The notes: generated from the sequence alone by a model not told the origin. Shown: positions 1 to 12,452, counted from the stretch's first letter. The stretch is DNA of 64,000 nt from Alviniconcha marisindica (GCA_018857735.1 JABMCL010001766.1:707001-771000); one strand, 5' to 3'. Numbers and translations are program-made.

Positions 1-660
1 AAACACTAAATTCCCTTTTTTGTTTTCCCCATTTTTTTTTTTTTTTTTTAAATTTGCAAAATTTTTGGGGGGGACAGTGTAGCTTTGGGAGCCCCCCCCC
101 ACCCCCCCCCCCCCCCCCCCCCCCCCCCCTCTCCTTTGTAGTCCTCTACCCCCCCTTTTAAATGCAGAATTTTTTTGGGTGGTGACGGGTGAAAGCGTTA
201 GAGTCCCCCCCCCCCCCCCCCCCTCCCTCTCCTCTTGTAGCCCTTTAAACCCCCCCTCTTAATGCAAATCTTTTGGGGGTACCCCCCCGGGGCCCCTTTG
301 CCTTTTTTAAAAAAAAACCTATTTTAAAATATATATATATGTCCATGCCTCCTGCGATCTAGGTCCCCGCCAGTAGCTCTCCAACGAAAGACCACGGGGC
401 GGTGACCGGGTACAGCCAGCCGCCGCGGGCATACACTCCCTTCCCTCTCTCTCTTCAGCCTCAAGGGAAATTCCGGTTCCCCGCAAGCTGGTGCACGCAC
501 CTTCGCCGGCGGCGGCGACAAATCAGCGTTAAACGAGCCCAACGAACGGTAACGCTTATTCCCCTAAACACACGCTGACAAAGCTTCCCCCGAAGCAGGC
601 AGCTGCCGCGCAGGTATGAAGAACAAAGAGAACGGTCACAGAGGCGGGGATGAGAAGACG
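1..660. other. Homopolymer-rich, gene-free sequence
   Basis: Long C, G, T and A runs dominate the first 310 bases and recur at 800-970. No supportable gene is present. The run lengths look like collapsed or expanded homopolymers of a long-read assembly rather than normal sequence, so reading frames here are unreliable. Confidence 0.6.
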
Positions 661-664
661 ATGA

Positions 665-812
665 AGCGATGCTGAATGTCCTCAGATGTCAGTTGACATC
701 TTAGGGACGAGTTGTGACCAATGCCGAAGCACGGTTCAATAATTCTTTACGTCCAAAAAAACCGAAGGCTCTTAGGAGGGGACAGCTCAGGAGGGGGCCC
801 CTCGACTCTCAA
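665..812 (-). repeat. Dispersed 160-bp repeat, copy 1 (minus)
   Basis: This is the reverse complement of the element at 6453-6611, 6873-7032 and 7054-7213. It shares the blocks GGACGTAAAG, TGCTTCGGCATTGGTC and GTCAACTGACATCTGAGGAC. The 5' end is degraded in G-rich sequence. It is probably a SINE or the 3' part of a longer retroelement. Confidence 0.65.
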
Positions 813-905
813 CAGTTGGTTTGGGGTGGGGGGTGGGGGGTGGGGGGGGGGGTGGGGGTTTTTCCCCTTAACCAAGTTGAAGGGGGTTGGCCCCCCCCAA
901 ATTTT

Positions 906-950
<45 letters not shown>

Positions 951-2019
951 AAACTGGGGCCCCCCCCCCCGCGGCCTGCCCGGGGGAATCCCCTGCCAGC
1001 TGCTACTACTTGGTTTTTTAATGTCCCCCGGATGTGATGACTATTAGGGACAAAAAAAATACGAAGCTTTTAATCATCAAAGTTAATATAATCCTTTTGG
1101 CTGAAAGAATAAATTACTTTTACATAAAATTTCTTATTTTGAATCTAGATATATTTTACTGGGGTTAGGGGTTTCTTTGGGGGGGTGGGGTTTTTTAAAA
1201 AACAAAATTTTAACATTTTTAAACATTTTTACAAGTCCTGCTCCCCTTTAAACGAAAAGGTTAAAAAATGTATATATTTACAGTTTGAGGGGTTTAAAAA
1301 ACATTGTCTGAAATAAAAAACATGCAAACTGCAGTCCTGTCATGCATTCATGGATACATAATTCATTGAAAAAGTTAAGTCATTGTTAGGTTAGTGTTAA
1401 AACCCCCAAAATCCGTGCCGATAACGGTGGGGAGTGGGGGGGGGGTGGGGGGGGGGGTTTTTTAAACGGGCGATCCGGCACCCCCTTCACGTCCGGGGAC
1501 AGGCCCGTACGGTTGGGGGGCGTGGTTCAGCGCCGACACACGGGGGTAAAAACAGGTTAAAAACATTGTGCACTGTGTAGAGGGGGGGCCTCCCTCCGTC
1601 CCCGGGGGTAAACCCCGGGGTACTGGGGGGGGCCCGGGACGTCGTAGGGCATCCCGCACATTTAAGGTGGGCCCCGGCCACCGGGCAGCTGTAGAACGAG
1701 TTTGGCTGCGGCAGGGAAAGCAGGTCCACTCGGCTGGTGCCCACGCCAGGCTTCGGACGCACAGTGGGAGTCCCAGACGGGGTTAGACTACTGGTGACTG
1801 GTGCGAAGGGGGCCGAGCATCTCACATTTAAAAAATAAGATATGGGGGAAGGATTTTCCGCTCCTCCGCATACAAAAGGGCTTGGCTAAAAAACATGGTC
1901 CGCCAGCAGTCCACGCGTAGCCGGTACAAAATTCGGGCGAGGTATGTGGGTACTCCGGGGAAGAAGACTCCGTCTCTGCTAGGAGGGGGGGGATCAAACC
2001 ACTCTTTGGCCGTGGCCTG

Positions 2020-3115
2020 GGCTCAAAAGTTTCTTCCCGTTTCCTCCACACCCGTCGGGACAGTTTCGAGTAGATGTCGGCTAATCCGGGGTTTCAGTTC
2101 TAGGGTTTGGGATTCCAGTCGCCTGGCTCCCTCTTGGCTGCCCTGTCCGCCCATCTCGTTGCCCGAGAGGGCGACATGTGCTGGCACCCCCGGGAAAAGG
2201 ACCTCCGTTCCGCGGGTGATCAGTTGGTTTCCTACCGTCCCGATTTCCAGCACGAGATCCTCTCGGCGCTGGTGGAATCGGAACGGATGGAGGAGAGCGC
2301 AGACCTGGAATCACTACAGATTACTATTGCACATGGTGGTGTACGTACTTCACTAAAGTGCTGGAGCGCCATCAGAATGGCTGTCAGCTCAGCAATGAAG
2401 ATTGGGTACAGGTGGTAAAGGGGGAAGGCCCTTTCCCTTTGGCTGTGGAACTCAGGAATGGCAAAGGCGGCTCCAGCGGAGCCGTCCTCCAGCACTGAGC
2501 CGTCTGTAAAAATCTGAAGAAACTGTGAATATTTATTTTCTAGTAACTCATTCGTTATGCAGGCTTGGAAAGAGGGGCTCTGGTCCCTCGTCAGTCCCGC
2601 CACCTCCACCTCCACCCCCCCTTTTCCCTCAGCCAGGGGGGGGGAGGGATAAAAGGGGGCTGTCTGCCGCCGAGGCATCGTCCCAAACCCGCTCCCTCGA
2701 CCAAGTCGGCGACCAGGTCGCAGATGGAGGAGCAGTGGGAGACCCGGGTGGGGCCTCGGAAGGACCCACTCACCTCTTCGACAGTGGAATTTTAACAGTT
2801 TGACTGCGGAATAATATTTTGCAGTCATGAGTTGGATCTGGTCTCTCAGTGGTAGTAGCCCGGCATCCCGGTACACCGGGCTGTGAGGCACGGACTGCGG
2901 TAGCCCGAGGGGGCCCGTCGCAGAGCCCGGACCTCGATAGCGGTCAGACGCTTCAAGCCTGTCTCGGTGATGCTGGGCATGGCCTCCAGGCCGTAGACTA
3001 GTCGTGAGCGTACCAAGCTCCTCACCAGCGACACAAGCAGCTTAGGTGGGTTCGCCCAGGGCTGTGTGCTGAGCACCTTGATTACATTCAAGGCGCGGGA
3101 GGCGTTGCGCTGCCA
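2020..3115 (-). pseudogene. Non-LTR retrotransposon fragment: RT C-terminus plus RNase H, frameshifted
   Basis: Read on the minus strand, three frames follow one another. The end of a reverse-transcriptase domain (ALNVIKVLST, then LVRSLVRSRLVYGLEA) lies at about 3100-2895. An RNase H domain follows at about 2540-2250 with the acidic residues in IFTDGS, AELTAI and CSDSRSAL. The terminal RNase H motif VPAHVALSGNE lies at about 2190. This order is typical of I/Jockey-like non-LTR retrotransposons from arthropods and molluscs. At least two frame changes (near 2893 and 2250) and the missing 5' part of RT and endonuclease show a dead, truncated copy. The clade cannot be assigned without a tree. Confidence 0.8.
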
Positions 3116-3353
3116 GCTGAATCACCCTTGCTCTCTTATGGGTGGACACAGCGCGTACCGGACAGCGTTGATGCACGAGTTTGGGCTGGAGGAATTAGCG
3201 TGCAGTGACTGTGGGCGCGGACCGGACGCATCATTACGGCGTCTAGGGTGGGTGAGTGATGCGTTGCCAAGCTGATCCTGCTTGTGCAATACCACCACCG
3301 AGAGTAGACTATGAAAATCTCTCGAGTCACGATAAAGGTCCAGCGTTGATGAC

Positions 3354-3403
3354 TGTTGCAAGAAATCCAGTAAAGGCTGAATGGGGAATGCAGTGTGGAA
3401 GAT
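3354..3403 (+). repeat. Short repeat, copy 1
   Basis: A block beginning GTTGCAAGAAATCCAGTAAA recurs at about 4071-4116 and again from 4119, flanking the fucosyltransferase-like exon. Its origin is unknown. Confidence 0.55.
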
Positions 3404-3650
3404 TGTACAGCAGATTTCACAACACTTGCAGTTGTCATTTACTCAGTCCTAATGCTTTCGACAAGATTCACCAGCAGCAGATGATCGGCAAAACAAAAGG
3501 CCAAAGAATTATAGCGATGTCTGTGTTCACTGGCTTGTCGATCTGTGCATATGTCTGTGTCGACTGGCTTGTCGATCTATGCACACTTGTCTTTAGGTTT
3601 GCTAGCGACTCAACTCACGGGTATTTACGCAGGCGTAAAACACCCAGCAG

Positions 3651-3842
3651 TTGTTCAAGACTTTCCAGAGAGAAGTGCACGTGGTACCCGTGATGCGGGG
3701 CGGGGCTGACTACGCCCGCTTCTTCCCACGAGGCACCTTCGTGGACACGGGTTGGTTTGACGGTCCGTTGCGTCTGACGCGGTTCCTGGGGGCGCTGGGG
3801 CGGGACACGACAACGTACGTCAAGCTGCTGTGGCGCAAGGAG

Positions 3843-3844
<2 letters not shown>
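3651..3844 (+). CDS. Alpha-1,3-fucosyltransferase-like exon (isolated fragment)
   Basis: The frame starting with TTG at 3651 reads LFKTFQREVHVVPV, then MRGGADYARFFPRGTFVDT, then WFDGPLRLTRFLGALGRDTT and YVKLLWRKEG. This pattern (VPVV-GGADY, P-G-(S/T)-(F/Y)-(I/V)-D, F-P--L---L--L--D---Y--L--W) matches the C-terminal part of the GDP-fucose-binding domain of Golgi alpha-1,3-fucosyltransferases. The family motif that should precede it (DY-TEKL) would fall in an upstream exon I could not find. The sequence CCCAGCAG precedes TTG as a possible acceptor. The frame then runs into an (GT)18 tract, where AAGGAGGG|GTGTGT could serve as donor. It is either one exon of a larger gene interrupted by repeats or a pseudogene remnant. 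Confidence 0.6.

Positions 3845-3845
<1 letters not shown>

Positions 3846-3881
<36 letters not shown>
3846..3881. repeat. (GT)n microsatellite
   Basis: An uninterrupted GT dinucleotide tract directly follows the fucosyltransferase-like coding frame. Confidence 0.95.
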
Positions 3882-3883
<2 letters not shown>

Positions 3884-4632
3884 GTGGGGCATGCGCTGCA
3901 CATAATTATACTCGAACCCTTGTTGATGTGTACATTATGTGTTAGCTTTTGTTAAACTGCGGACATTTTCCATCTCAATATACATTATAATTATCTGTTA
4001 CATCATGTTTGATCGGCGCTTTGAGCCGCGGGGCAGGCGCTTTATAAATTTCCATTATTATTAATATTGTTGCAAGAAATCCAGTAAAGGCTCAAAAGGG
4101 AATACAGTGCTGAAGACTGTTGCAAGAAATCCAGTGAAAGACTAAAACGCTCCAGAACTTTGAACACGCAAAACAGACCTGTTTCGTACACGCGCGCTTT
4201 TCAACTATCAAGGCAGACATCGTCGGAATGCTGTTTTTATTTTGAACTTAAAGCAACAGTGTCACCAACCGCCAAGGACGCGGCTCTTTCTTCGCGCAGT
4301 TTGGTGAACACCAATCTTTGGTGATAAAAGCAGATTTTTCTCCAGTGACGCACGCAGCTACCAACATGTCCAGTTACTATCAACATCTGTCAGCTGTGCT
4401 ATCGGGAAGGCAAGCCGTTGCGATACACTTCCTGGCAACATGCCTAGAACAGCGTGGTGTTGGTAGTGGTGTGTGTGTGTGTGTTGTGTGGTGTGTGTGT
4501 GTTGTGTTTGTGTGTGTGTGTGTTGTGTGTGGGGGGTGTGCGTGCGTGCGCGTTTTGGTGCGGCTTGTATGTGTGTGTTGGGGTGGTTGGGGCCCCCTGT
4601 TTTTTGGTGGTAATAAGGTTAAAGGGAAAAAA

Positions 4633-4717
<85 letters not shown>

Positions 4718-5615
4718 GGTTTTGATGGCAAAAAGGGGGTTTTTTAATTAAATTTAAATATTCCCAGTTTTAGTTCCCCCGGGAAAGGCCCCTAACCCCA
4801 AAACTTCTTTTTAATAAATAATGGGAAGATCCCAAAATTAAAAGGTTTTTTGGCAAAATGCATGGTTTAAAAACAATTTCCCCGCACATATGGTTTCAGA
4901 AAAAAAAAGCGGTTTTGGGAAAAAAGCTGGGGAAAAACCCCAAAAATGTGGCGAAGAACGTTTGGGAAAAACCCGAAAACCTAGCTAAAATCCTTAAAAA
5001 AAATTTTTTTTACAACAGATCATCTAGAGGCCACCCTGTCCCTTCTTGGGTAAAGCTAATTATTATAACGCAACAGCAGACCTAAAGCTATAGACGCTAA
5101 GCGACTGACTTAGTTGGTCTGTTGGATACCAACGCACAGACCACATAGCAGTAATTAAACGTGTACTGTTACGAAAAGTCGAACACTGGAAGTACGAACC
5201 TCATGGATATAAATTTACACATTGTAACATTACAGCAAACATCCCCTGACACTGAACAACACTATAAAGCTGTTCGTCTAAGCACTGTGCAAATGTAGAC
5301 CACTTTCTATAACTTCTAACCGATAAACCGAATAACTCGTAAAATGTCCCAACGTTTACCACTCCTCTCTCATCCTGTCAATATTGGACCACCAGATGTT
5401 ACAGCCTGTGTAGTTTGTACGGAAATATAGACTGAGGGAACATTATGAACTGCTACATGCTGTTCGACGTGTGACCAACAGCCACACGTGCATATATTTC
5501 AATTTATACATCGTGCACATACTTGTACCATGCTCCTCTATGTCAGGCTCGGATCATTACGTGTACGGATGCTTGCGCTCGTGTGTGTGTTGAGTGAAGT
5601 TGACATTGCTATAAT

Positions 5616-5682
<67 letters not shown>

Positions 5683-6055
5683 CGCGCGCCCCCCGCGTGC
5701 GTGATTTTTTTCTTCTGTTGTCATTATTTATAACTCTATATATTTTTACATTTAACTACTATGTATAGTTGCACGTTTAGGAAGGGGTGGGTTGGTTGGG
5801 GCTGTTTGTACTATAATGGTACGAGTGTCCCTTGGTAGTTTTTAGCTTGCGACGAGAGGTTACATTTATGCACTGTGTGTATCTGGCGCTATGAACACGC
5901 AAGGTTTTGTGTGGAATTTTTTTATGCGCTATATCAAAATTTCCATTCATTCATTACAACTCTGTCTGGTTTGCTGGCCACTATGCACAACCATGAAATG
6001 CTTCTGTTTTTGTTTTGTTTTGTTTTTAAAAAACTGATAGTCATTATGTAATGCG
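3882..6055. other. Gene-free repeat-rich stretch
   Basis: It contains GT-rich sequence (4468-4545), a long A-run broken once (4636-4713), (GT)n followed by (GC)n at about 5623-5690, and two LINE/SINE-tail-like segments ending in AAATTTCCATT (about 4010-4067 and 5885-5960). No coding exon was recognised. Confidence 0.6.
4010..4067 (+). repeat. SINE/LINE 3'-tail-like segment
   Basis: GGCGCTTTATAAATTTCCATT is followed by a short AT-rich tandem tail. A related segment (GCGCTATATCAAAATTTCC plus ATTC repeats) lies near 5925. The GCGCTxTATAAAT-tail form is familiar from invertebrate retroposons; family assignment is inferred. Confidence 0.45.
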
Positions 6056-6060
6056 TTCAA

Positions 6061-6160
6061 GTTCAATGTTGCTTTACGTCCACAGGACCATAACGACTGT
6101 TAGGGACGGGGAGCCCAGGATGGCCACCTCGACTTTCACACAGGCACTGAGCTCTGAACA
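6061..6160 (-). repeat. Dispersed 160-bp repeat, copy 2 (minus, variant)
   Basis: The reverse complement contains GAGGTGGCC, TCCTGGGCTCC and GTGGACGTAAAGCAACATTG. It is closer to the copy at 55457 than to those at 6453-7213, so at least two subfamilies are present. Confidence 0.6.
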
Positions 6161-6452
6161 CAACGTGTGGCTTACTAGGCACAACAATGACTCGTTACAG
6201 TTGTTTGCTTTCCCTGGTCGATAATATGTAATGCGTTGCTTACCAGGCACAACCGTGACTTGCTACACGTTTTATATGGATAGTTAGAACGCAATGTCTA
6301 GCTTACTAGGCTCAACAATGACTTGCTACAAACCTTTTACTTATCCTTATTATGCAAAGTATTCACACGTTCAGGAGGCATAGGAGTACTAAAACTGCTG
6401 AAGCCTATCTGTCTCAGCAGTATAAAAATAGAAGGCACACTGGACCAACATA

Positions 6453-6611
6453 GTTCAGGAGCTGTGTGAGAGTCGAGGTGGCCGTCCTGGGCTGTCCGTC
6501 CTAACGAGCTTTCTGGTTTCCGTGGACGTAAAGCTATACTGAACCATGCTTCGGCATTGGTCTCAGCTTGTCCCTAATATGTCAACTGACATCTGAGGAC
6601 ATTAAGCAACA
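6453..6611 (+). repeat. Dispersed 160-bp repeat, copy 3
   Basis: It starts GTTCAGGAGCTGTGTGAGAG and ends GACATCTGAGGACATTAAGC. It is the most diverged of three plus-strand copies within 800 bp. Confidence 0.7.
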
Positions 6612-6872
6612 CTACCTACCCGAACCAACAGCGACAATAACAAAAACGACAGAACTGCTGTGTTCCGGCGTCTGAACAGGCCCGCTCCCTCTCAGTCCCT
6701 TCCACCCCAACCTCCAAGCACTGGTTTACGACATCCTTCCTCGCTGATGCTCAAATGGCAGTAAGTTTGTAACAGTCATCTCAGATTATATCAGGCGTTT
6801 CCTGTCTAACCGCTCACGTTGCGTACGCCAGCACAAATAAAACTAAAATCGTTTGCATCGAGACGGAACATG

Positions 6873-7032
6873 GTTCAGGAGCTGTGTGAGAGTCGAGGTG
6901 GACGTCCTGGACAGTCCGTCCTAACGAGCCTTCTGGTTTCCGTGGACGTAAAGATTTATTGCACCGTGCTTCGGCATTGGTCACAACTTGTCCCTAATAT
7001 GTCAACTGACATCTGAGGACATAAAGCATCAC
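6873..7032 (+). repeat. Dispersed 160-bp repeat, copy 4
   Basis: It is almost identical over its full length to the next copy and ends in CATCACTTCATCATC. The pair is a near-tandem duplication. Confidence 0.75.
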
Positions 7033-7053
7033 TTCATCATCATCATCATCATG

Positions 7054-7213
7054 GTTCAGGAGCTGTGTGAGAGTCGAGGTGGACGTCCTGGACTGTCCGT
7101 CCTAACGAGCCTTCTGGTTTCCGTGGACGTAAAGATTTATTGCACCGTGCTTCGGCATTGGTCACAACTTGTCCCTAATATGTCAACTGACATCTGAGGA
7201 CATAAAGCATCAC
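7054..7213 (+). repeat. Dispersed 160-bp repeat, copy 5
   Basis: It follows copy 4 after a (CAT)n spacer and is followed by the same (ATC)n tail, consistent with recent tandem duplication through the CAT repeat. Confidence 0.75.
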
Positions 7214-7355
7214 TTCATCATCATCATCGAGACGGAACTCGGTTTTCTACCCAGGGCGGACGCGCCACATGTTTATGTGCGTGCCTGGACGCCTGGACGC
7301 TATGTTGCTTCCACAGTCTTATTCATGGACCTATATTATACATGAAGGTCCGTGG

Positions 7356-7480
7356 TCTTTTTAGTACCCAAACCTTTCGGAGCGGGCTGACATCATCGGT
7401 GGACAGCTGCGCGGAGATAAAGAGTACCCTTTCAACGGCGTAACCAATATTCTGGCAGAGTTTGGAGGAAGGTGCCGGAA
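7356..7480 (+). other. Unrecognised exon-like open frame
   Basis: After an acceptor-like GGTCTTTTTAG, an open frame reads YPNLSERADIIGGQLRGDKE and then YPFNGVTNILAEFGGRCR, ending at CCGGAA|GTAAGT. It has exon-like codon composition and splice-like edges, but I recognise no family. The putative donor belongs to a retroposon tail (see 7481). It may be chance. Confidence 0.25.
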
Positions 7481-7540
7481 GTAAGTAACTTGGTGTTTTA
7501 TGCCCAGTCAACCAGCATGGTTACATCTGGGAGAGGATGG
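7481..7540 (-). mobile_element. Short (TTAC)n-tailed retroposon fragment, copy 1
   Basis: On the plus strand it reads GTAAGTAAC, then TGGTGTTTTATGCCCAGTCA. It belongs to the same ~60-bp element as 15678, 44911, 51888 and, in the opposite orientation, 8868, 22904 and 54635. Confidence 0.6.
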
Positions 7541-7559
7541 TCGCCGCAAAGCGATGCTC

Positions 7560-10500
7560 GGAGTGTGTACACAACGTACACACCACCATCAGTACAGAAC
7601 CCCACCGGGCCACGTTTTTTTGGTTGTTGTTTTTATAGAAAACAGATCCACAACACGTATAACAACATACAATAAATATATAACAGTATATTTTATATAA
7701 TAAATAACAAGAAATGTATGAGCTGAGACTGCACCCGAGACAGTTGAAAATGCTGCGTCAGTAACGCCCATTGCATTTTTCCGACATGGAACTGGCGTTC
7801 ACCGGTTTTGAAGAGCGCAATTCTGATGGCCCTTCAAGCATAGCACGTCACATTTAGCCACAGGTTACACGAACTGTTTTTCCATTTCGGATATTCAACA
7901 AATGAATGGCCGAAGTAACAAAACCTGACAAAGCGTGTGCTTCCACGCCTAAATTTGGCTAGTTATACTTACAGTGTACAAGGCATGTATGCACACCAAG
8001 GGGTGGTGATTGGTCGTCGGGGTTTTAAAAGGAACTTGTTCAAACATTACTGTGTTCGTGAGGTCTTGGAATTAAGGTGACTGAGGTATCTGAGGGAAGA
8101 GGCCTTTAGCTTCATTGGCATCTCTGTTACACGGAGACAGAGTAGACGCCTACGTTCCTTTTTAGCCAATGCTGGGGCGACAACGACACACTAATTACTC
8201 ACTTAAGTCCAAGTTGACATCTGGGCTGTGAGTGCTCGGTGTGTTTACATGGGCTAGACTTTTTACACAATTCTTAAAACGATGACGAAGGAAATGTTTC
8301 AGTGCTCCAGGGTGATACCGATCAGTCAGTGTTAGCCCTGGTACAATGCCTCCCGGGACGTGGTTTTGCAAACAGCCCACAGAAAGTACACCCCCAAAGA
8401 CTCTTTGCCGTTAAAACATTGCACAGCCGTCCTGCAGAGTCCGAGTCCAAAGGGTTAAGATATTTTCACTTGTACAAACTGAAGTAATGAAAAGAAAAAA
8501 CAGGTTGAAACCTACCAACCAGAAAGTGGACATCTACAAACAGGTTATGGTGGGTTTGTGTGCGCCTGCTCGTGTGTTCGGGAAGACGTGTGCTCATAAA
8601 TCATGCCTTTTAGTGCAGAATACCAGTCTAAAAGCCCCCACGGTCTCTGTGGACGTAAAGCAACATTGAAGAAGATGAAGAATACCATGCGGCCTTGAGC
8701 TTTGCCTCTTTCGTTCTTTCTCTGTTCCCCCCTTCTAAACCAAAACCAGAAAGGATTATGCCAATGGCACTGCTGAAATTGATGATCAAAATATAAAATA
8801 AAGCATTTCAGCCAGAGCTGCTGAGCTACACATCATCACCACAGATTCTCTCTCTCTCTCTCTCTCTTCGCCCTGATAGGCTGATATAACCGTAATGGTT
8901 GACTGGGTGTAAAACACTAACTTACTCCCCCCCCCCCCCCCCAACACACACACACACAAACCCCAAGTCTTTTCACATATGTTGGTTCTTCTCCTCACTC
9001 AGACTCACCTTTAAATTAATTAAATGTAAAGCCACCATTTCCACAAACTACATCAGTGGTCAAAATACCATTGCCACTCTTGATTTAAATAACTTAAATA
9101 ACAGTACCAAAAACAAAAACTATCCATTTTTTTAAGCAAAGGTTGGTTTGGTTGGATCTTCATGAATAAAACTGTAGTGTGCAGACACTGAGTCAACTGA
9201 CTGTGACTGCGATAACCTTTACTCTGGTTCTCTGACTACACAGCCTACAACAGCAACACAGAATCTCCATTGTTTCATAAAATGAAAGAAAAAAACAAAA
9301 CAAAGCAAACAAGCAAACAAAAACACAGCAACACAGAATCCCCCTTGTTCCATTAAAAAAAGAAAAGAAAAAGAGAGTAAAATACTTCTGAGGAAGAGAA
9401 ACATAGATGGTGTTAACCTTCATTGTGTAAATATTTGCCATCAGTACACATCCATAGTCATCATCTGCTGCTGAGGCTTCCCAGAAATAAACCTGTGTTT
9501 ACTTACACAGGGCACCACGACAACACATGCTTATCACAGACGGCCTGGGGCCGGGGAAAGTTCAAAACCTGAATCAGTGAGCTCACTGGGTTTATCATGC
9601 AGCTAAACCTGGGCACACAGCCTCTATTCATACAGCACACTTTCTTTCTTCAGTATTTCAAAACTGGCTATCCGGGAAATTCTTGGGCAGTTTATCAAGC
9701 TCCCGACACAGGAAACAGGGAGCCTACTTAGGAACATACTCCTGTGACCTGGAACTAATGGTTTGGTGGTAGATGGTACAGTGGTAGTCTAAACTCTAAT
9801 CATACTCTCAATCTCAGTCTCACACTCCAAAGATGTTGACATGACTTGCATGACAGATGAAGTCAATTAAGCTGCAAGCTATTTTGATCATGATCAGTCA
9901 AGCAATGAGTTATGGAACTGTACAGTAATTTGTACGATAGGATTTAAGGCATTCATATGACTCATGAGTCCTTTGACTTCTCAAAATCTCATTCTGAAAA
10001 TGCAAATAAAATGTGGGCAAGCAAAATAACACAACAGTATTTTTAAATAATGAATGTTGATACTAACTTTCTATACATTATAATCAGAGATATAGCACTA
10101 GCAGTGTCTGTAAGTATTTTGAACAGTTGAAGATGTAGCACTCATGATAATCATATTAATATATATGGATACAATATATATGAAATTTAATAAATATAAT
10201 AAATATTTCTTCTTCTTTTTTTGACACTGAGTATGCACAAATGTACATAGTACAAAGTTACAACCAAATAATTACCTGCATGAAACTTGAAGGTAACGGT
10301 AATTCTATAAGGCCCATTACCTTTCACAAAAGACCTGCATGCTGATCCGACAGGATAAGATCTGATGACTGATCGATCACACATTGCTCAAAGCATGTCC
10401 AGTAAGTGTAACTAAATAACCATGGGGTGATGTAATGCAACTTAAAAGCCAGATCAGGGGACCGACTCATTCAACTGTTCTTTCTGTAGACCAGTTAACC

Positions 10501-11320
10501 ATAAAAATGGTCACAGCTGGCCCCTGCCAAATCGTCCACATGGCTGATCCGTTTAGTCAATTATAGGCACTAGATTTTGCCAGCTGCTAGACAGAGCGAT
10601 AACACAACACCCTGCCAACATAATCTTAATCCCCAAACGTACTGTTACTCTACTTCACTTTTTCTGCTTACCTGCCTAGCCAGGCCCACACCTAGGTGCT
10701 AGGAACAGTTCCATAAAGCTAAAGAGAGATTACAATTAAGAAAATCTGCTTTGCTTGGATTTGTGATGTTGCCCATTTATGTGAGCGGGCATCATGTTTG
10801 TGAGTCTATGACCTGACAAGTTGGACCGTCTTCAAAGTGATTTACTGAAGCCTGTCTGAATGTTGCTCAAATGAAAACCTTTCTGAGCAATGCCAATGGC
10901 AGAAATTAACAGTGCTCAGCAACATTAATTTTAAAGCAATGGCACTGTACATCAACAATCATGCAAGTACAATAATTTAAAGTGCCTTATTCTTGAGAGA
11001 ACTCTCTCTTTATTAAAAAACAAAACAAAAAAACAAAAAAAAAAAAAAACAAAAACAGAGAAAGAAATCGATATTCAGAACTAAAAAAATGTAGTCTAAG
11101 TTATTTATCATTATGGTTGAACTTCGTTCTTGAAGACTTATGCAGAAGCACAGTATACACAGCATACAGCATAGTATCAACCATGAACAAAGAGAAAACT
11201 ACATGATGGTACACATAAATTATCAGACAATGAAAAAACAAAAATGAAGACTATTATTATTAATTATTATTAACATTAGGAATGATAAATAATTGGGTTT
11301 TAACACCCACACCCCATTCA
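7560..11320. other. Gene-free stretch
   Basis: I see no supportable exon. It holds a (CT)n tract (about 8848-8867), a retroposon fragment (8868-8929), a short tail-like piece GTGGACGTAAAGCAACATTG near 8650, and AT-rich unique sequence. Confidence 0.55.
8868..8929 (+). mobile_element. Short (TTAC)n-tailed retroposon fragment, copy 2
   Basis: It reads CGCCCTGAT...GATATAACCG, then GGTTGACTGGGTGTAAAACA and ends CTTACT. The orientation with the CTTACT tail is taken as sense. Confidence 0.6.
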
Positions 11321-11327
11321 GCCTGGT

Positions 11328-12246
11328 AAACTACACACACTGGTAGGACAGGGAAGTAAACCACACACACTGGTAGGACAGGGAAGTAAACCACACACAC
11401 TGGTAGGACTGCGAAGTAAACCACACACACTGGTAGGACTGCGAAGTAAACCACACACACTGGTAGGACAAGGAAGTAAACCACACACACTGGTAGGACT
11501 GGGAAGTAAACCACACACACTGGTAGGACTGGGAAGTAAACCACACACACTGGTAGGACAGGGAAGTAAACCACACACACTGGTAGGACTGGGAAGTAAA
11601 CCACACACACTGGTAGGACAGGGAAGTAAACCACACACACTGGTAGGACAAGGAAGTAAACCACACACACTGGTAGACTGGGAAGTAAACCACACACACT
11701 GGTAGGACTGGGAAGTAAACCACACACACTGGTAGGACTGGGAAGTAAACCACACAATTGGTAGACTGGGAAGTAAACCACACACATTGGTAGGACTGGG
11801 AAGTAAACCACACACATTGGTAGGACGGGAAGTAAACCACACACATGGTAGGACAAGGAAGTAAACCACACACACTGGTAGGACTGGGAAGTAAACCACA
11901 CACACTGGTAGGACTGGGAAGTAAACCACACACACTGGTAGGACTGGGAAGTAAACCACACACACTGGTAGGACTGGGAAGTAAACCACACACACATTGG
12001 TAGGACTGGGAAGTAAACCACACATATTGGTAGGATTGGGAAGTAAACCACACATATTGGTAGGACTGGGAAGTAAACCACACACATTGGTAGGACTGGG
12101 AAGTAAACCACGCACATTGGTAGGACTGGGAAGTAAATCACACACATTGGTAGGACTGGGAAGTAAACTACACATATCGGTAGGACTGGGAAGTAAACCA
12201 CACACATTGGTAGGACTGGGAAGTAAACCACACATATTGGTAGGAG
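11328..12246. repeat. 30-bp minisatellite, about 30 copies
   Basis: The unit is roughly TGGTAGGACTGGGAAGTAAA followed by CCACACACAC. Because 30 is a multiple of three, long open frames appear in several frames on both strands. These are by-products of the repeat, not genes. Single-base length variants occur between about 11670 and 11860. Confidence 0.95.
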
Positions 12247-12452
12247 TTAGGACTTGGTAGCACTGCTTCTTTTGTTTTAAAGTGACCACAATCACCAGGT
12301 TGCTTTAGTGGCTGCTGTAGCCTTACCCATAAACCCAGTCAGGGTGACCAGAATTGCTTGCCTGGGAACTGATCTGAAGCTTTACTAAAAATGTAGATGT
12401 GCAAACATTTATTGATTTAATCTGTGTGCTTCATTGTGACTGTCCTATCAAT

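Noticed and set aside
324..542. Short GC-rich open frame on the minus strand
   Set aside because: No homology, no splice context, and homopolymer-damaged surroundings.
11260..12295. Long open frames of 250-325 residues in the 30-bp array
   Set aside because: Pure consequence of a repeat unit divisible by three; the residues are low-complexity repeats, frames are open on both strands, and there is no start context or homology.
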